A DNA stretch of 64,000 nt from Anaerobiospirillum sp. NML120449 (GTDB lineage Bacteria; Pseudomonadota; Gammaproteobacteria; Enterobacterales; Succinivibrionaceae). Shown here piece by piece: positions 47,404 to 56,340 of the stretch (position 1 is its first letter; every line of letters begins with the position of its first letter). The notes beneath the pieces were generated by a model. That model was not told where the DNA came from. It ran no database searches and saw nothing but the letters and a program-made list of their open reading frames with translations. The stretch lies in contig NZ_JALKIL010000005.1 of the NCBI RefSeq assembly GCF_023051105.1, forward strand, positions 121,852 to 185,851, given 5' to 3'. Both the position numbers and the translations under genes were made by a program.

Positions 47404-50400
47404 ATGAAACAGACAAACTCAACCCTCAAGTTTTTAACTGCCGAATACTCAGCAGTGCTGCACAATGCCTACGTCAAGGGACTGGCATCAACAGCCCTCC
47501 TGGGCACTGCAATCGGAGCCGTCGGCGCGGTCAACACAGCAGTTGCCGCTGAGATCAATGCATTTACCGATCTGGCCAATAAGGGCGACGTAAGCTTCTC
47601 CCAGAAAAAAGAGCAAAACATCGAAATTACCGGTGCTTCCAACAATTGGGAAGCCAGTCTCAATGTTACCGATGGCTCTGGCAATGGCCTTACTTTCACT
47701 CCAAAACAAAACAAGACCACAGTAACTGGTGCCGGTTCGCTCAATATGAGCACCAACAACTCCGCCATCGTTAACTTTGGCAGCTCTAACAGCAATTACG
47801 AATTCGACATGAACATTGGCTCTGCCTCCATTGAGCAGGGCTACCTCAATGTCAATGCAGCATCAGGTGGCAAGACCCAGGTATCAGCACGCAATGTAAC
47901 CATTGGCGGCGGCGTGAAGGGCGGTAACGTCGTTATCAACGGTAACGGCGGAAAGGCCATCTTTGGTCGTGCTGACAGCAAGCTGGGCGCTGGCGATGGC
48001 TCAGTCACCAATCTTAGACACAATGGTGAGATTGTCTTCAACGGTACTGCTGCTGAGAATGCAGTCCTTGATGGCAAGGTCGACTCTCTGGGTGGCGATA
48101 TTTACTTTAAGGGTAACGGTACCTTTAAGGCCCAGGGCAAGATTGACAAGACCAACATCCACATCAAGGGTTCAGGCAGCGGTACAGCTACTGCTGTCTT
48201 TGATTTTGATACCGCTCTGGCTGCTGTAGAGAAGCAGACTGCCAACCTGAGCATCAACAACAGCAAGGTAACTCTGGGCCACACAGAAAGTGGCACCTCA
48301 ACAAATGGTGCAATCGAAGTTCGCAGTGGCTCCCTTGAGATTGGTACCGGTTCTACTGTTACTGCTGCAACCGAGAACAGCTCAATCAAGGTGGGCACTG
48401 GTAACAGCAAGGCCACCCTGAAGATCAGCAATGCTCAGCTCCAGTCCTATCTGTCAGCTGACAACCAGACTGGCGCTGACGGTTCAGCTGCCGTCCAGGA
48501 CAAGGCCGGTGCAGTTGAGCTGGGCAACAATGGCGAGCTCTACCTGATTGCTGATGCTGGTCAGTCCGCAGAGATTAACTCACTTGAGTTCAGCACTGCT
48601 GGCGGTGTCGGCAAGATCAAAGTAGGCGAGTCAGGCAGCACTGTTCGTGCTGACAACCTTGAGGTCAAGTCTGCCCTTACTGGAGATGCCGCAAGCAAGA
48701 TCACTCTGGCTGCTGACAATGTAACTCTTCACGAGCAGTCCGGAAGTGCCTCATCACTCGGCTTCAAAGCTGTCCGTGCAGCTTCCAACATCACATTCAA
48801 GAATTATGATGACAAGCTTGACAGCCACTATACCCTCAAGGATCAGGTTGAGCTGCAGAATGTCCACAAGGAAGAGAATCCATACCGTCCTGGTATGAAT
48901 CACTTCATCAACGTAGCAGATAAGGGCACTGTAAAGGGCAACGTTCAGCTTGATTCAGGCAGTACCCTGACTGTTAAAGCCGGTCACTATACTGCTGAAA
49001 ATGACATTACCCTCAATGGCGGTAAGTTGCAGATTGGCGGCTTCCAGAATGATGCAGATCTGGTTGGTGCATCAAGCTCCCTTGCAGTAAAAGGCAAGCT
49101 CAAGCTCAATAATGCTGTTGCTGACGATCAGATCCTGATTCAGAGCAATGGCTCTATCAAAGACCTCGGTGAAAACGTTAAGTACACCGGCCGTGGTCAA
49201 CTTGATCTGACTGCTGGCACTGTTGAAGTTACCGCCCATGCATCCAATGTAACAACAGTTAAAGCTGTTGAGTCTGACATCAAGATTAATCAGGCCAACT
49301 TCGATGAGCTCCTTAACGTCAAGGGCAACCGTAAGGCAGATACAGCTGCCGGTGCGGCTGTTGTCTTAAGCTCAGGCTCTACTCTTGATCTTCAGGGTGA
49401 CCTCAAGGGTGATACCCGTGGCTTTGAGACCTCCAAGCTGGTCAACATGAGCTCTGATGAGAAGCCTAAGACCTATGCAGCTGCTGGTGATAAGGTTTCA
49501 ACTGACTTCATTGGCTTTGAGGGTTCAGGTAACAGTCTGATCACCGAAAATGCCTGGATTCAGGGCGACAAGATCGACATCGGTGTGGGCAATACCATTC
49601 TTGCCCGCAAGCAGCTCAACCTTAATGTAGCTGACTCCGGTACAGATGTCGGCTCAGGCGACTTTATCATCAGCACTGGACGTCTGGTTGCTGGCAATGA
49701 AGTACGCAGCAGCAATCAGAATACTATTATCATCGGTGAAACCTCAGTTGCAGCTCTTGAGCTTGGTCATGCATCCCTCAAAAAAGATGAGATGGGCAAT
49801 CTCAGCGAGGCTGGCAAACGTGGTGAGCTCGAGTCCCACTCAAACAGCAAGGGCCTGATCTCTGCCAACATCAAGCTTGATGGTGAGGATGCACAGCGTC
49901 AGGCAGAGCTGGCTGTTGCCTACGGCACCTGGAATCTCTCTGATGTTGAGGCCACCAACGGTCGCATTTCTGTTGGTAAGGCCATCGATGGCATGAGCAC
50001 CGCCAATATTCAGTATGGTGAGGGCCGTCCAACCGTTTCATTCAACAAAATGACCCTGGGATCAGGTTCCGCTCTTGATGTTCATGCTGGCACTGTTGCC
50101 ACCATCAAGAACCTGAACATGACTGCAGGCGATGTAAAGGTATGGGGTGATGCAGTTGTAGGTAAGGCTGAAGGCAGCGTCACTGAAGAGCAGGCTAAAG
50201 AGTATGCATACAAGGTAACCTCAGGTACTGTTACTGTTATTGGCCGTGACGCCATGCTTACCATTGGTAAGGAGGCCCTGGCCGGTATTAAGCTTCGTGA
50301 GGATCCTCCAGCACCTCCAGCCCCAGAAGGAGGCGAACAGGGTGGTCAGCAGGGCACTCCTGAAGCCCAGGGAGATGCTGAGCAGACTGCCGGAATGCTC

Positions 50401-53400
50401 GCTGGCAATCTGTATGCTGAGGGCACCTCAGGTGGTCAGAGCTCTGGCAATGAGTCCACCAATGATAAGACTGCTGCCGATATCGACCCACAGAAACTCT
50501 ATGCCAATGTCATCGTACTTAATGAGCGTGGTACTCTGAACCTGGACTTCGACTCTTCTGTCGAGCTGACTGCATCTGATGTAGCAGCCCTGCGTAAAGA
50601 GTTCATGCACAACAGCACCCTTACCTCAGACGGTCTGCTCAAGTCCGGTTACCTCAAGCTCGGTAATGCCAAGCTCAAGGGTATTGAGGTCGGAAAAGAC
50701 AACAAGCTCGACTGGGACAAGATCAAGGACTTTGCTGACGTAGAAAACGGCAACTTCTCTGATATTCAGACCGAGCAGCTCAACAAGGCTCAGCTGACCA
50801 ATGTCGATACCAATGACACCATCAGCATGAACCTTGGTTCCGTAGAGCTCAATGGTGCTACCGCCACCCTTGGTAATGGTTCCCTGAATTATGCTCAGGG
50901 CAACGGTGGCAACTACATTGTTGATAAGAACACCGGCAAGGTCGCCAATGCCACTATTACTGCCGGCTCCTACAGCGCTCTGAACAATGGCGGTAACATC
51001 GGCACTGTAACTCTGACCGATGGTACTTCCACAGCTCCTACCACACTGGCTACTGGTGGTACTGGTACTACCAATATTGCCAAGGTCAGTGGTACTGACA
51101 ACACCATGCTCTCAGTCAACGGCCATACCGTTGTTGCCGAGGGTGTTGATGTCGGTACTCTCGAGGTTAACGACCGTATCAATGTTGAGGGTGGCAGCGG
51201 CAAGACCAGTGTCAAGTTCCTTGCTTCCTCAGCAAATGGCAAGGGCCAGGGTCTGCTGACCACCAAAGAGCTCACTGTTAAGGGTGATGGCGCCGGCAGC
51301 GGTCAGGCCATTAACTATACCGGCAACCTGCAGGTTAGCGGCAACACCACCATTAATGATGACGCTACCCTCAATGGCAACAACCAGCTCAACACCGTAA
51401 ACTTCAATGGTCGCACCCATCTGGCAGGCGGCACTACCAGTGCTACCAATGTCACCATGGCCGCCAATAAGGACCTGATTGTCGGTTCAGACGATACTGC
51501 TGTAACAGGCGGCGGCTCAGCCTCCCTGATTGCCGGTAATCTCGACCTGGCAGGCGGTACCTTATACGCTGATCCGGCCTATGGCTCACCAGTATCCATC
51601 GTGGCTATGAACACCGTGGGCAAGACCACTGCTCCAGCCCTGATGAACGCTCTGGCTGCAGCTGGTGACACCACTGCCCCTGACGCAAATCAGGGTGGTA
51701 CTGGTGGTGACAGCAGCGGCGGTACTGGTGGTGGTACCGGTGGCGGCACCGGTGGCGGTACTGGTGGTGGCACCGGTGGTGGCACCGGTGGTGGCACCGG
51801 TGGTGGTACCGGTGGTGGTACCGGTGGTGGTACTGGCGGTGGCACCGGTGGTGGTACCGGCGGCGGCACTGGCGGTGAGGGCGGCTCTGGCGGCGGCACC
51901 GGTGGTGGCACTGGCGGTGAGGGCGGCTCTGGCGGCGGCACCGGCGGCGGTACCGGCGGTGACAATGGCGGCACCGGTCCGGTTGTGGCCTCTGCTGGCG
52001 TCATCGATGGCAACATCGTGGCTCTGCAGAACTCCATCGTGGCTGTTGGTGTGGATACCTCCAATGCCAATGCTGCCATGAACGAGCTGCGTGAGGCCTT
52101 TGGTCCTCTCATGGACAAGAACGGTTCTCTTATCGACCCTGCAAAGGACAGCAAGGCTGTGGGTGCCGTATTCTACGCAGCCAAGCCTGTTACCGTACAG
52201 AATGGCAAGAAGATCGTTGTTGATGCTACTAAAACCCTTGAGAGCTATCAGGGCGGCATGGCTTTAGCCTCTGCAGCTGACACCCAGAATGTTAACGGCT
52301 CTGACCTCTATCTGGGCGCCAACTCAGCTCTGGCTGTAAGCCACAGCGCTGCCACCTCAGGCGTTGCTGCAGTTACCTTTGAAAACGAAAATGCTGTGGT
52401 CTACGCTCAGAAGGGTGCCAAGATCCTGCTGGCCGGACGTAATGTTAACAACACCTCTTCTATCAAGCTCATTGCTGATAACAAGGGTGCCGGTTATGCC
52501 GAGCTTAAGACTGAGGGTAATCAGGCCATTGCTGTTGAGTCCGTCAACGGTCTGTACCAGCTCGAAGGCGGCTTAAACCCAGGTGAGATTAAGGATATCC
52601 AGCTCACCATCAACAGAAATGCTGCCGGCAGCCTCTTTACCGATGCCTCCGCTCCGGTCAGAAAGACTCTTATTGCCTATTCTGACCCTCAGAACAAGCT
52701 GGGTGAAGTTGGCCGTGGCACAGTACACAATGGCGCCGCAGCCGGTGTAACTTACGATGGCAAGGACTTCAAGGATGCTACCGGTCAGGTTCTCAACAAG
52801 AATGATTACCTTGCTGTAAGCAATGCCAGCGGTGGCTATGATGTCTACAAGGCAGCCTACAACCCTCTGCTGCACAATATCACTACCGGCTCCGTATCAG
52901 GCCGTGATGCTGAAATTGCTGCACGTATGGGTGAGATGGGCGGTGTTACCCAGTCAGCCATTCAGGCTTCCCGTAATGTAAGCGAGACTGTCAACGCACG
53001 TCTGGCATCCCGCTACAGCACCGATGCCAGCCCAACCAAGGTCAACACCGATGGCCGTGCTTCTCTGTGGTTCACTCCTGAGGTCCACGACTTCAAGTCC
53101 GAGGATCTCGAGGCTGACGATCGTACCTACGGTGCCGATCTGGACATGAAGGGCGTCACCATTGGTGCTGACATCAGCCTGCATCCACAGCTGGCTGTTG
53201 GTGGTGAAATCCACGCCGGTACCGCTGACGGTACAGGCAATGGCATTGGTGATGGCGTCAAATCCGATCTCAAGTACATTGGTGCCGGTGCTTATGCCCG
53301 TTACGATTACAACAAGTTATCCGTCGTATCTGATGCCAGCGTAACTGTGAGCAAGGGTGATGTTGAGGCCCAGACTGCAACCAGCGGCCGTCTGACTGCT

Positions 53401-53889
53401 GATGCTCAGGCCACCAATATCAGTGCCGGTGTCAAGGCCTACTACAACAATGACCTTGGTGACACCCGTATCAGCCCTTATGCCGGTATTCGTGTATCTC
53501 ACGTCAAGACCGACAGCTACACTGTTAACAGTGATAAGGGCAAGGTAGCCGAATACAGTGCTGATGCCTCCACCATGGTATCCGTACCTGTAGGTATCAA
53601 TATTTCCCGTACCATCACCTCCGGTACCTGGAATATCAAGCCATCGGTTGCTCTTGATGTCACCGCCAACCTTGGTGATACCGATACTCAGGGTAATGTA
53701 CAGTGGGCCGGTGCTCAGAACCTGTCTACTGCAGTTCAGAACGAGCTTACCGATGAGATCACCTATGGCGTCAAGGCTGGTCTGGGCGTCAAGAACGGTG
53801 CCTTCTCAGCTGAGGTCGGCGTAGGTTACAAGGGCTCCAAGAACGCAGACGACGTTGCCGTCAATGCCTCTGCCCGCTACGACTTCTAA
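47404..53889 (+). CDS. Giant autotransporter with Gly-Thr repeat stalk, 2,161 aa
   Basis: Only complete plus-strand member of the family. The start ATG at 47404 (MKQTNSTLKFLTAEYSAVL) has GGAA 8 nt upstream; the ATG four codons earlier is less likely. The extended signal peptide is the most diverged of the set. The beta-helix passenger spans about 55-935. The conserved partly helical module is at about 937-1209, here interrupted by a Pro/Gly/Gln-rich insert of about 60 residues (50300-50480). A Gly-Gly-Gly-Thr tandem linker lies at about 1438-1525, then the pre-barrel region (RDAEIAARM), then the beta-barrel from about 1885 (SLWFTPEVHD) to the terminal ARYDF. Most diverged from the minus-strand cluster, so probably the older branch. 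Confidence 0.95.
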   Translation: MKQTNSTLKFLTAEYSAVLHNAYVKGLASTALLGTAIGAVGAVNTAVAAEINAFTDLANKGDVSFSQKKEQNIEITGASNNWEASLNVTDGSGNGLTFTPKQNKTTVTGAGSLNMSTNNSAIVNFGSSNSNYEFDMNIGSASIEQGYLNVNAASGGKTQVSARNVTIGGGVKGGNVVINGNGGKAIFGRADSKLGAGDGSVTNLRHNGEIVFNGTAAENAVLDGKVDSLGGDIYFKGNGTFKAQGKIDKTNIHIKGSGSGTATAVFDFDTALAAVEKQTANLSINNSKVTLGHTESGTSTNGAIEVRSGSLEIGTGSTVTAATENSSIKVGTGNSKATLKISNAQLQSYLSADNQTGADGSAAVQDKAGAVELGNNGELYLIADAGQSAEINSLEFSTAGGVGKIKVGESGSTVRADNLEVKSALTGDAASKITLAADNVTLHEQSGSASSLGFKAVRAASNITFKNYDDKLDSHYTLKDQVELQNVHKEENPYRPGMNHFINVADKGTVKGNVQLDSGSTLTVKAGHYTAENDITLNGGKLQIGGFQNDADLVGASSSLAVKGKLKLNNAVADDQILIQSNGSIKDLGENVKYTGRGQLDLTAGTVEVTAHASNVTTVKAVESDIKINQANFDELLNVKGNRKADTAAGAAVVLSSGSTLDLQGDLKGDTRGFETSKLVNMSSDEKPKTYAAAGDKVSTDFIGFEGSGNSLITENAWIQGDKIDIGVGNTILARKQLNLNVADSGTDVGSGDFIISTGRLVAGNEVRSSNQNTIIIGETSVAALELGHASLKKDEMGNLSEAGKRGELESHSNSKGLISANIKLDGEDAQRQAELAVAYGTWNLSDVEATNGRISVGKAIDGMSTANIQYGEGRPTVSFNKMTLGSGSALDVHAGTVATIKNLNMTAGDVKVWGDAVVGKAEGSVTEEQAKEYAYKVTSGTVTVIGRDAMLTIGKEALAGIKLREDPPAPPAPEGGEQGGQQGTPEAQGDAEQTAGMLAGNLYAEGTSGGQSSGNESTNDKTAADIDPQKLYANVIVLNERGTLNLDFDSSVELTASDVAALRKEFMHNSTLTSDGLLKSGYLKLGNAKLKGIEVGKDNKLDWDKIKDFADVENGNFSDIQTEQLNKAQLTNVDTNDTISMNLGSVELNGATATLGNGSLNYAQGNGGNYIVDKNTGKVANATITAGSYSALNNGGNIGTVTLTDGTSTAPTTLATGGTGTTNIAKVSGTDNTMLSVNGHTVVAEGVDVGTLEVNDRINVEGGSGKTSVKFLASSANGKGQGLLTTKELTVKGDGAGSGQAINYTGNLQVSGNTTINDDATLNGNNQLNTVNFNGRTHLAGGTTSATNVTMAANKDLIVGSDDTAVTGGGSASLIAGNLDLAGGTLYADPAYGSPVSIVAMNTVGKTTAPALMNALAAAGDTTAPDANQGGTGGDSSGGTGGGTGGGTGGGTGGGTGGGTGGGTGGGTGGGTGGGTGGGTGGGTGGGTGGEGGSGGGTGGGTGGEGGSGGGTGGGTGGDNGGTGPVVASAGVIDGNIVALQNSIVAVGVDTSNANAAMNELREAFGPLMDKNGSLIDPAKDSKAVGAVFYAAKPVTVQNGKKIVVDATKTLESYQGGMALASAADTQNVNGSDLYLGANSALAVSHSAATSGVAAVTFENENAVVYAQKGAKILLAGRNVNNTSSIKLIADNKGAGYAELKTEGNQAIAVESVNGLYQLEGGLNPGEIKDIQLTINRNAAGSLFTDASAPVRKTLIAYSDPQNKLGEVGRGTVHNGAAAGVTYDGKDFKDATGQVLNKNDYLAVSNASGGYDVYKAAYNPLLHNITTGSVSGRDAEIAARMGEMGGVTQSAIQASRNVSETVNARLASRYSTDASPTKVNTDGRASLWFTPEVHDFKSEDLEADDRTYGADLDMKGVTIGADISLHPQLAVGGEIHAGTADGTGNGIGDGVKSDLKYIGAGAYARYDYNKLSVVSDASVTVSKGDVEAQTATSGRLTADAQATNISAGVKAYYNNDLGDTRISPYAGIRVSHVKTDSYTVNSDKGKVAEYSADASTMVSVPVGINISRTITSGTWNIKPSVALDVTANLGDTDTQGNVQWAGAQNLSTAVQNELTDEITYGVKAGLGVKNGAFSAEVGVGYKGSKNADDVAVNASARYDF
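51715..51975 (+). repeat. 12-bp coding minisatellite (GGGT)n
   Basis: Twelve consecutive GGGT units (12-bp period, GGT/GGC and ACC/ACT alternating), then two copies of a 42-bp unit reading GGGTGGGTGGEGGS. It sits where the paralogs carry Pro/Gly linkers, between passenger and pre-barrel region. Changes in copy number would alter stalk length without breaking the frame. Confidence 0.9.
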
Positions 53890-54699
53890 TAACGCTACTG
53901 CCCGGCCTGTCCGGACAGCACCAGGGGCTGCTGCATGAGCTCAGCCCCAGCAAGCAGGGCCGCTCCCTCACGGGTGCGGCCCTGCCTTTTTCTGCACCCA
54001 TCCGCTCATCAGATCCGGACGACCCGCCCGGCTGCCGGTCATCGACCATACCCTCCCTCAGCTGCACCGGCCATCAATCTCCCCGGCCGCTGTCGCGACA
54101 TACCCTACACCAGAATCACTTTCCAAAATAGTTTATAACTGTAATAGCCCCACAACACTGGTCAAATCCATACCCGCAGCCAGCAAAGCCCGGCTACCTG
54201 TCCCACAGTCATCGCGCTCAGCTCGTCTTATCTTTCCCGTCAGCTTAAGTCATCACAGCCTCGTCCCATAATACGGCCTCCATAATCTGAACAGTTAAGC
54301 CCAAAGACCGCGCCTCCTCACCAGTCCAGCCATGCCCATTTCCCGGCATCCATATGGCACTGCATGGCATTGCCCTGATACATCACGGCATGGCATGACG
54401 TGACATGACACGGCTCCGGCATGGCACTGCCATGGCGGAGTCAGCCTGCAGGCAGTGCTCTGGCCGATTACCTGGCCCCAGGTCCTGGCCAGGCAGGCCC
54501 TGGCCTGGCTGGGACCTGGCTGGCCGTGAACCATAACGGTCAGGAATTGCACCTCAACAGACAGCTTCGGATCCGTAGCTGTGCAGACCTCGTAAGCTGA
54601 TGTGTGCGGCGCTAAGATAGACGCTCCTGCAGTTAAGAGTGCCCGATTTATTTGCCCGGGACATGGCGGGGATCTGTTTTTTTGGCCAGGAGACAGCAC
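53890..54699. other. Intergenic between plus-strand autotransporter and lutB-like gene
   Basis: No gene, in particular no lutA. After the terminator the sequence becomes C-rich, then (54330-54530) very rich in short words GGCATGG, CTGGCC and CATGACGTGACATGACAC, which form overlapping imperfect palindromes. Confidence 0.5.
53954..53991 (+). terminator. Intrinsic terminator of the plus-strand autotransporter
   Basis: 10-bp stem GCAGGGCCGC / GCGGCCCTGC with a 12-nt loop, followed by CTTTTTC, about 65 nt behind the stop codon. Confidence 0.88.
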
Positions 54700-56340
54700 A
54701 TGGACGCTTTAGCTATTGCTCATAAAACCATTGTTCAGCAGAAGCTTGAGGACAGGCAGATGCGTGAAAATCTGGCCGCCGCTATGCACACTATGCAGGC
54801 CAACCGCCAGCGTACTATACAAAGCAAATTTATTGACTGGGAGGGACTGCGTGAACGTGGCCGCCAGATTAAGGATGAGACTCTCAACAGTCTGGGCCAA
54901 ATGCTTGAGACTTTTGAGCGCAAGGCTGTGAGCAATGGTATGCAGGTTCATTACGCCTCCACATCAGAGGATGCCTGCACCATTGTCTATGAGCTGATGC
55001 GCTCCCGGGGCATTGAGCGTGTTCTTAAGGGCAAGTCCATGGCCACAGAGGAGATAAAGCTCAACCATTTTTTACAGGAGCGTGGTATTGATGCCATAGA
55101 GACTGATCTGGGCGAACTTATTATTCAGCTCAATGGGGAGATGCCGGTACATATTGTGGGACCGGCCCTGCATAAGAACCGCTATGAGGTGGGACAGATT
55201 TTCCATGAGCACCTTGGAGCTCCCCTGGAGTCAGACATTGAAAAGCTCAATGCCATAGCCCGTGAACATCTGCGCTCTGACTTTGCCCGGCTGAAAATGG
55301 GCATATCAGGGGTTAACTTTGCAGCGGCCTCTGAGGGAGCCCTGTGGCTGATAGAAAACGAAGGCAATGGACGCATGTGCACCACAGCTCCTGATATCCA
55401 TGTAGCTGTCTGCGGTATAGAGAAACTGGTACCAAGCCTTGAAGATGCCGCTACCCTTGCCCATCTGCTTACCCCGTCAACTACAGGTCAGCTTATCCCT
55501 GCCTACTGCAATATCATCACCGGTCCGCGCAAGGCAGGTGAAAAGGACGGACCACGTGAAGTCCATGTCATATTGCTTGATAACAGGCGCAGCTCCCTGC
55601 TTGCTCACCGTGAGCTCCACGAGGCCTTACGCTGCATACGCTGTGGCACCTGTCTTAACTTCTGCCCTGTCTTTGACAAGATAGGTGGCCATGCCTACCG
55701 CAGCATCTACACAGGACCGATTGGCGAGGTCATCACCCCTAATATCTTTGGCATCAAAGAGCATGGTGAAATGCTCTCACTGTGCACCCAGTGCGGCCGC
55801 TGCTCCGAAGTCTGCCCGGAAAAGATTCCCCTTGCCCGGCTTATCCGCCACCTGCGCGCCATACGCGCAGGCCAGATGCCCGGCATCCCTCAGCCCTCCC
55901 AGGCAGAGAGCGCTGCGGCCACTGCCGCCGCATCTGCAGCCGGGCAGGCTCATTTATCCGCTGACACGACCCCTTCCGCTGCCATTGAACTGCCTGCCTC
56001 TGGTGGAGCAGCCGATGCCTGCCCTGGCACAGACAAGGCCCTGCCTGAACAGCAGGCCACCGCGCAGCAGCTGTCGGCTCTTCAGGCACCACAGCTTTCA
56101 GATGACGGCTCAAAGGCTGAAAGAATGGCTGTTGAGCTGTACGCCCGTGCAGCTGTAAACAGCCAGCTGTGGAGCATGGGAGCCGCCTCGGCTGTCATGT
56201 TCAACTCGATACTCAAACCTGTTCTCCCGCATACCCCGGGCATTAAAGGATGGGCCCGTTACAAAGAGCTGCCAAAGCTGGGCACCTTATCAGGCCTGGT
56301 CAAAAAAGTACGCGACCTGCCAGACGTGACCGTTGAATAG
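54700..56340 (+). CDS. LutB/LldF-like iron-sulfur lactate-utilisation protein, 546 aa
   Basis: Member of the LUD-domain plus ferredoxin-type family (LutB/YkgF), a subunit of the LutABC L-lactate oxidation complex in the cytoplasm. The LUD domain covers about 60-300 (SEGALWLIENEGNGR near 211). Two 4Fe-4S motifs follow: Cys312, 315, 318, 322 and Cys362, 365, 368, 372, each CxxCxxCxxxCP. Residues about 398-475 are a low-complexity Ala/Ser/Gln stretch before the C-terminal helical part, making the protein longer than family members of about 470-480 residues. I chose the ATG at 54700 because AGGAG lies 7 nt upstream; an in-frame start 16 codons earlier lacks that. No lutA or lutC neighbours are present in the window. 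Confidence 0.9.
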   Translation: MDALAIAHKTIVQQKLEDRQMRENLAAAMHTMQANRQRTIQSKFIDWEGLRERGRQIKDETLNSLGQMLETFERKAVSNGMQVHYASTSEDACTIVYELMRSRGIERVLKGKSMATEEIKLNHFLQERGIDAIETDLGELIIQLNGEMPVHIVGPALHKNRYEVGQIFHEHLGAPLESDIEKLNAIAREHLRSDFARLKMGISGVNFAAASEGALWLIENEGNGRMCTTAPDIHVAVCGIEKLVPSLEDAATLAHLLTPSTTGQLIPAYCNIITGPRKAGEKDGPREVHVILLDNRRSSLLAHRELHEALRCIRCGTCLNFCPVFDKIGGHAYRSIYTGPIGEVITPNIFGIKEHGEMLSLCTQCGRCSEVCPEKIPLARLIRHLRAIRAGQMPGIPQPSQAESAAATAAASAAGQAHLSADTTPSAAIELPASGGAADACPGTDKALPEQQATAQQLSALQAPQLSDDGSKAERMAVELYARAAVNSQLWSMGAASAVMFNSILKPVLPHTPGIKGWARYKELPKLGTLSGLVKKVRDLPDVTVE

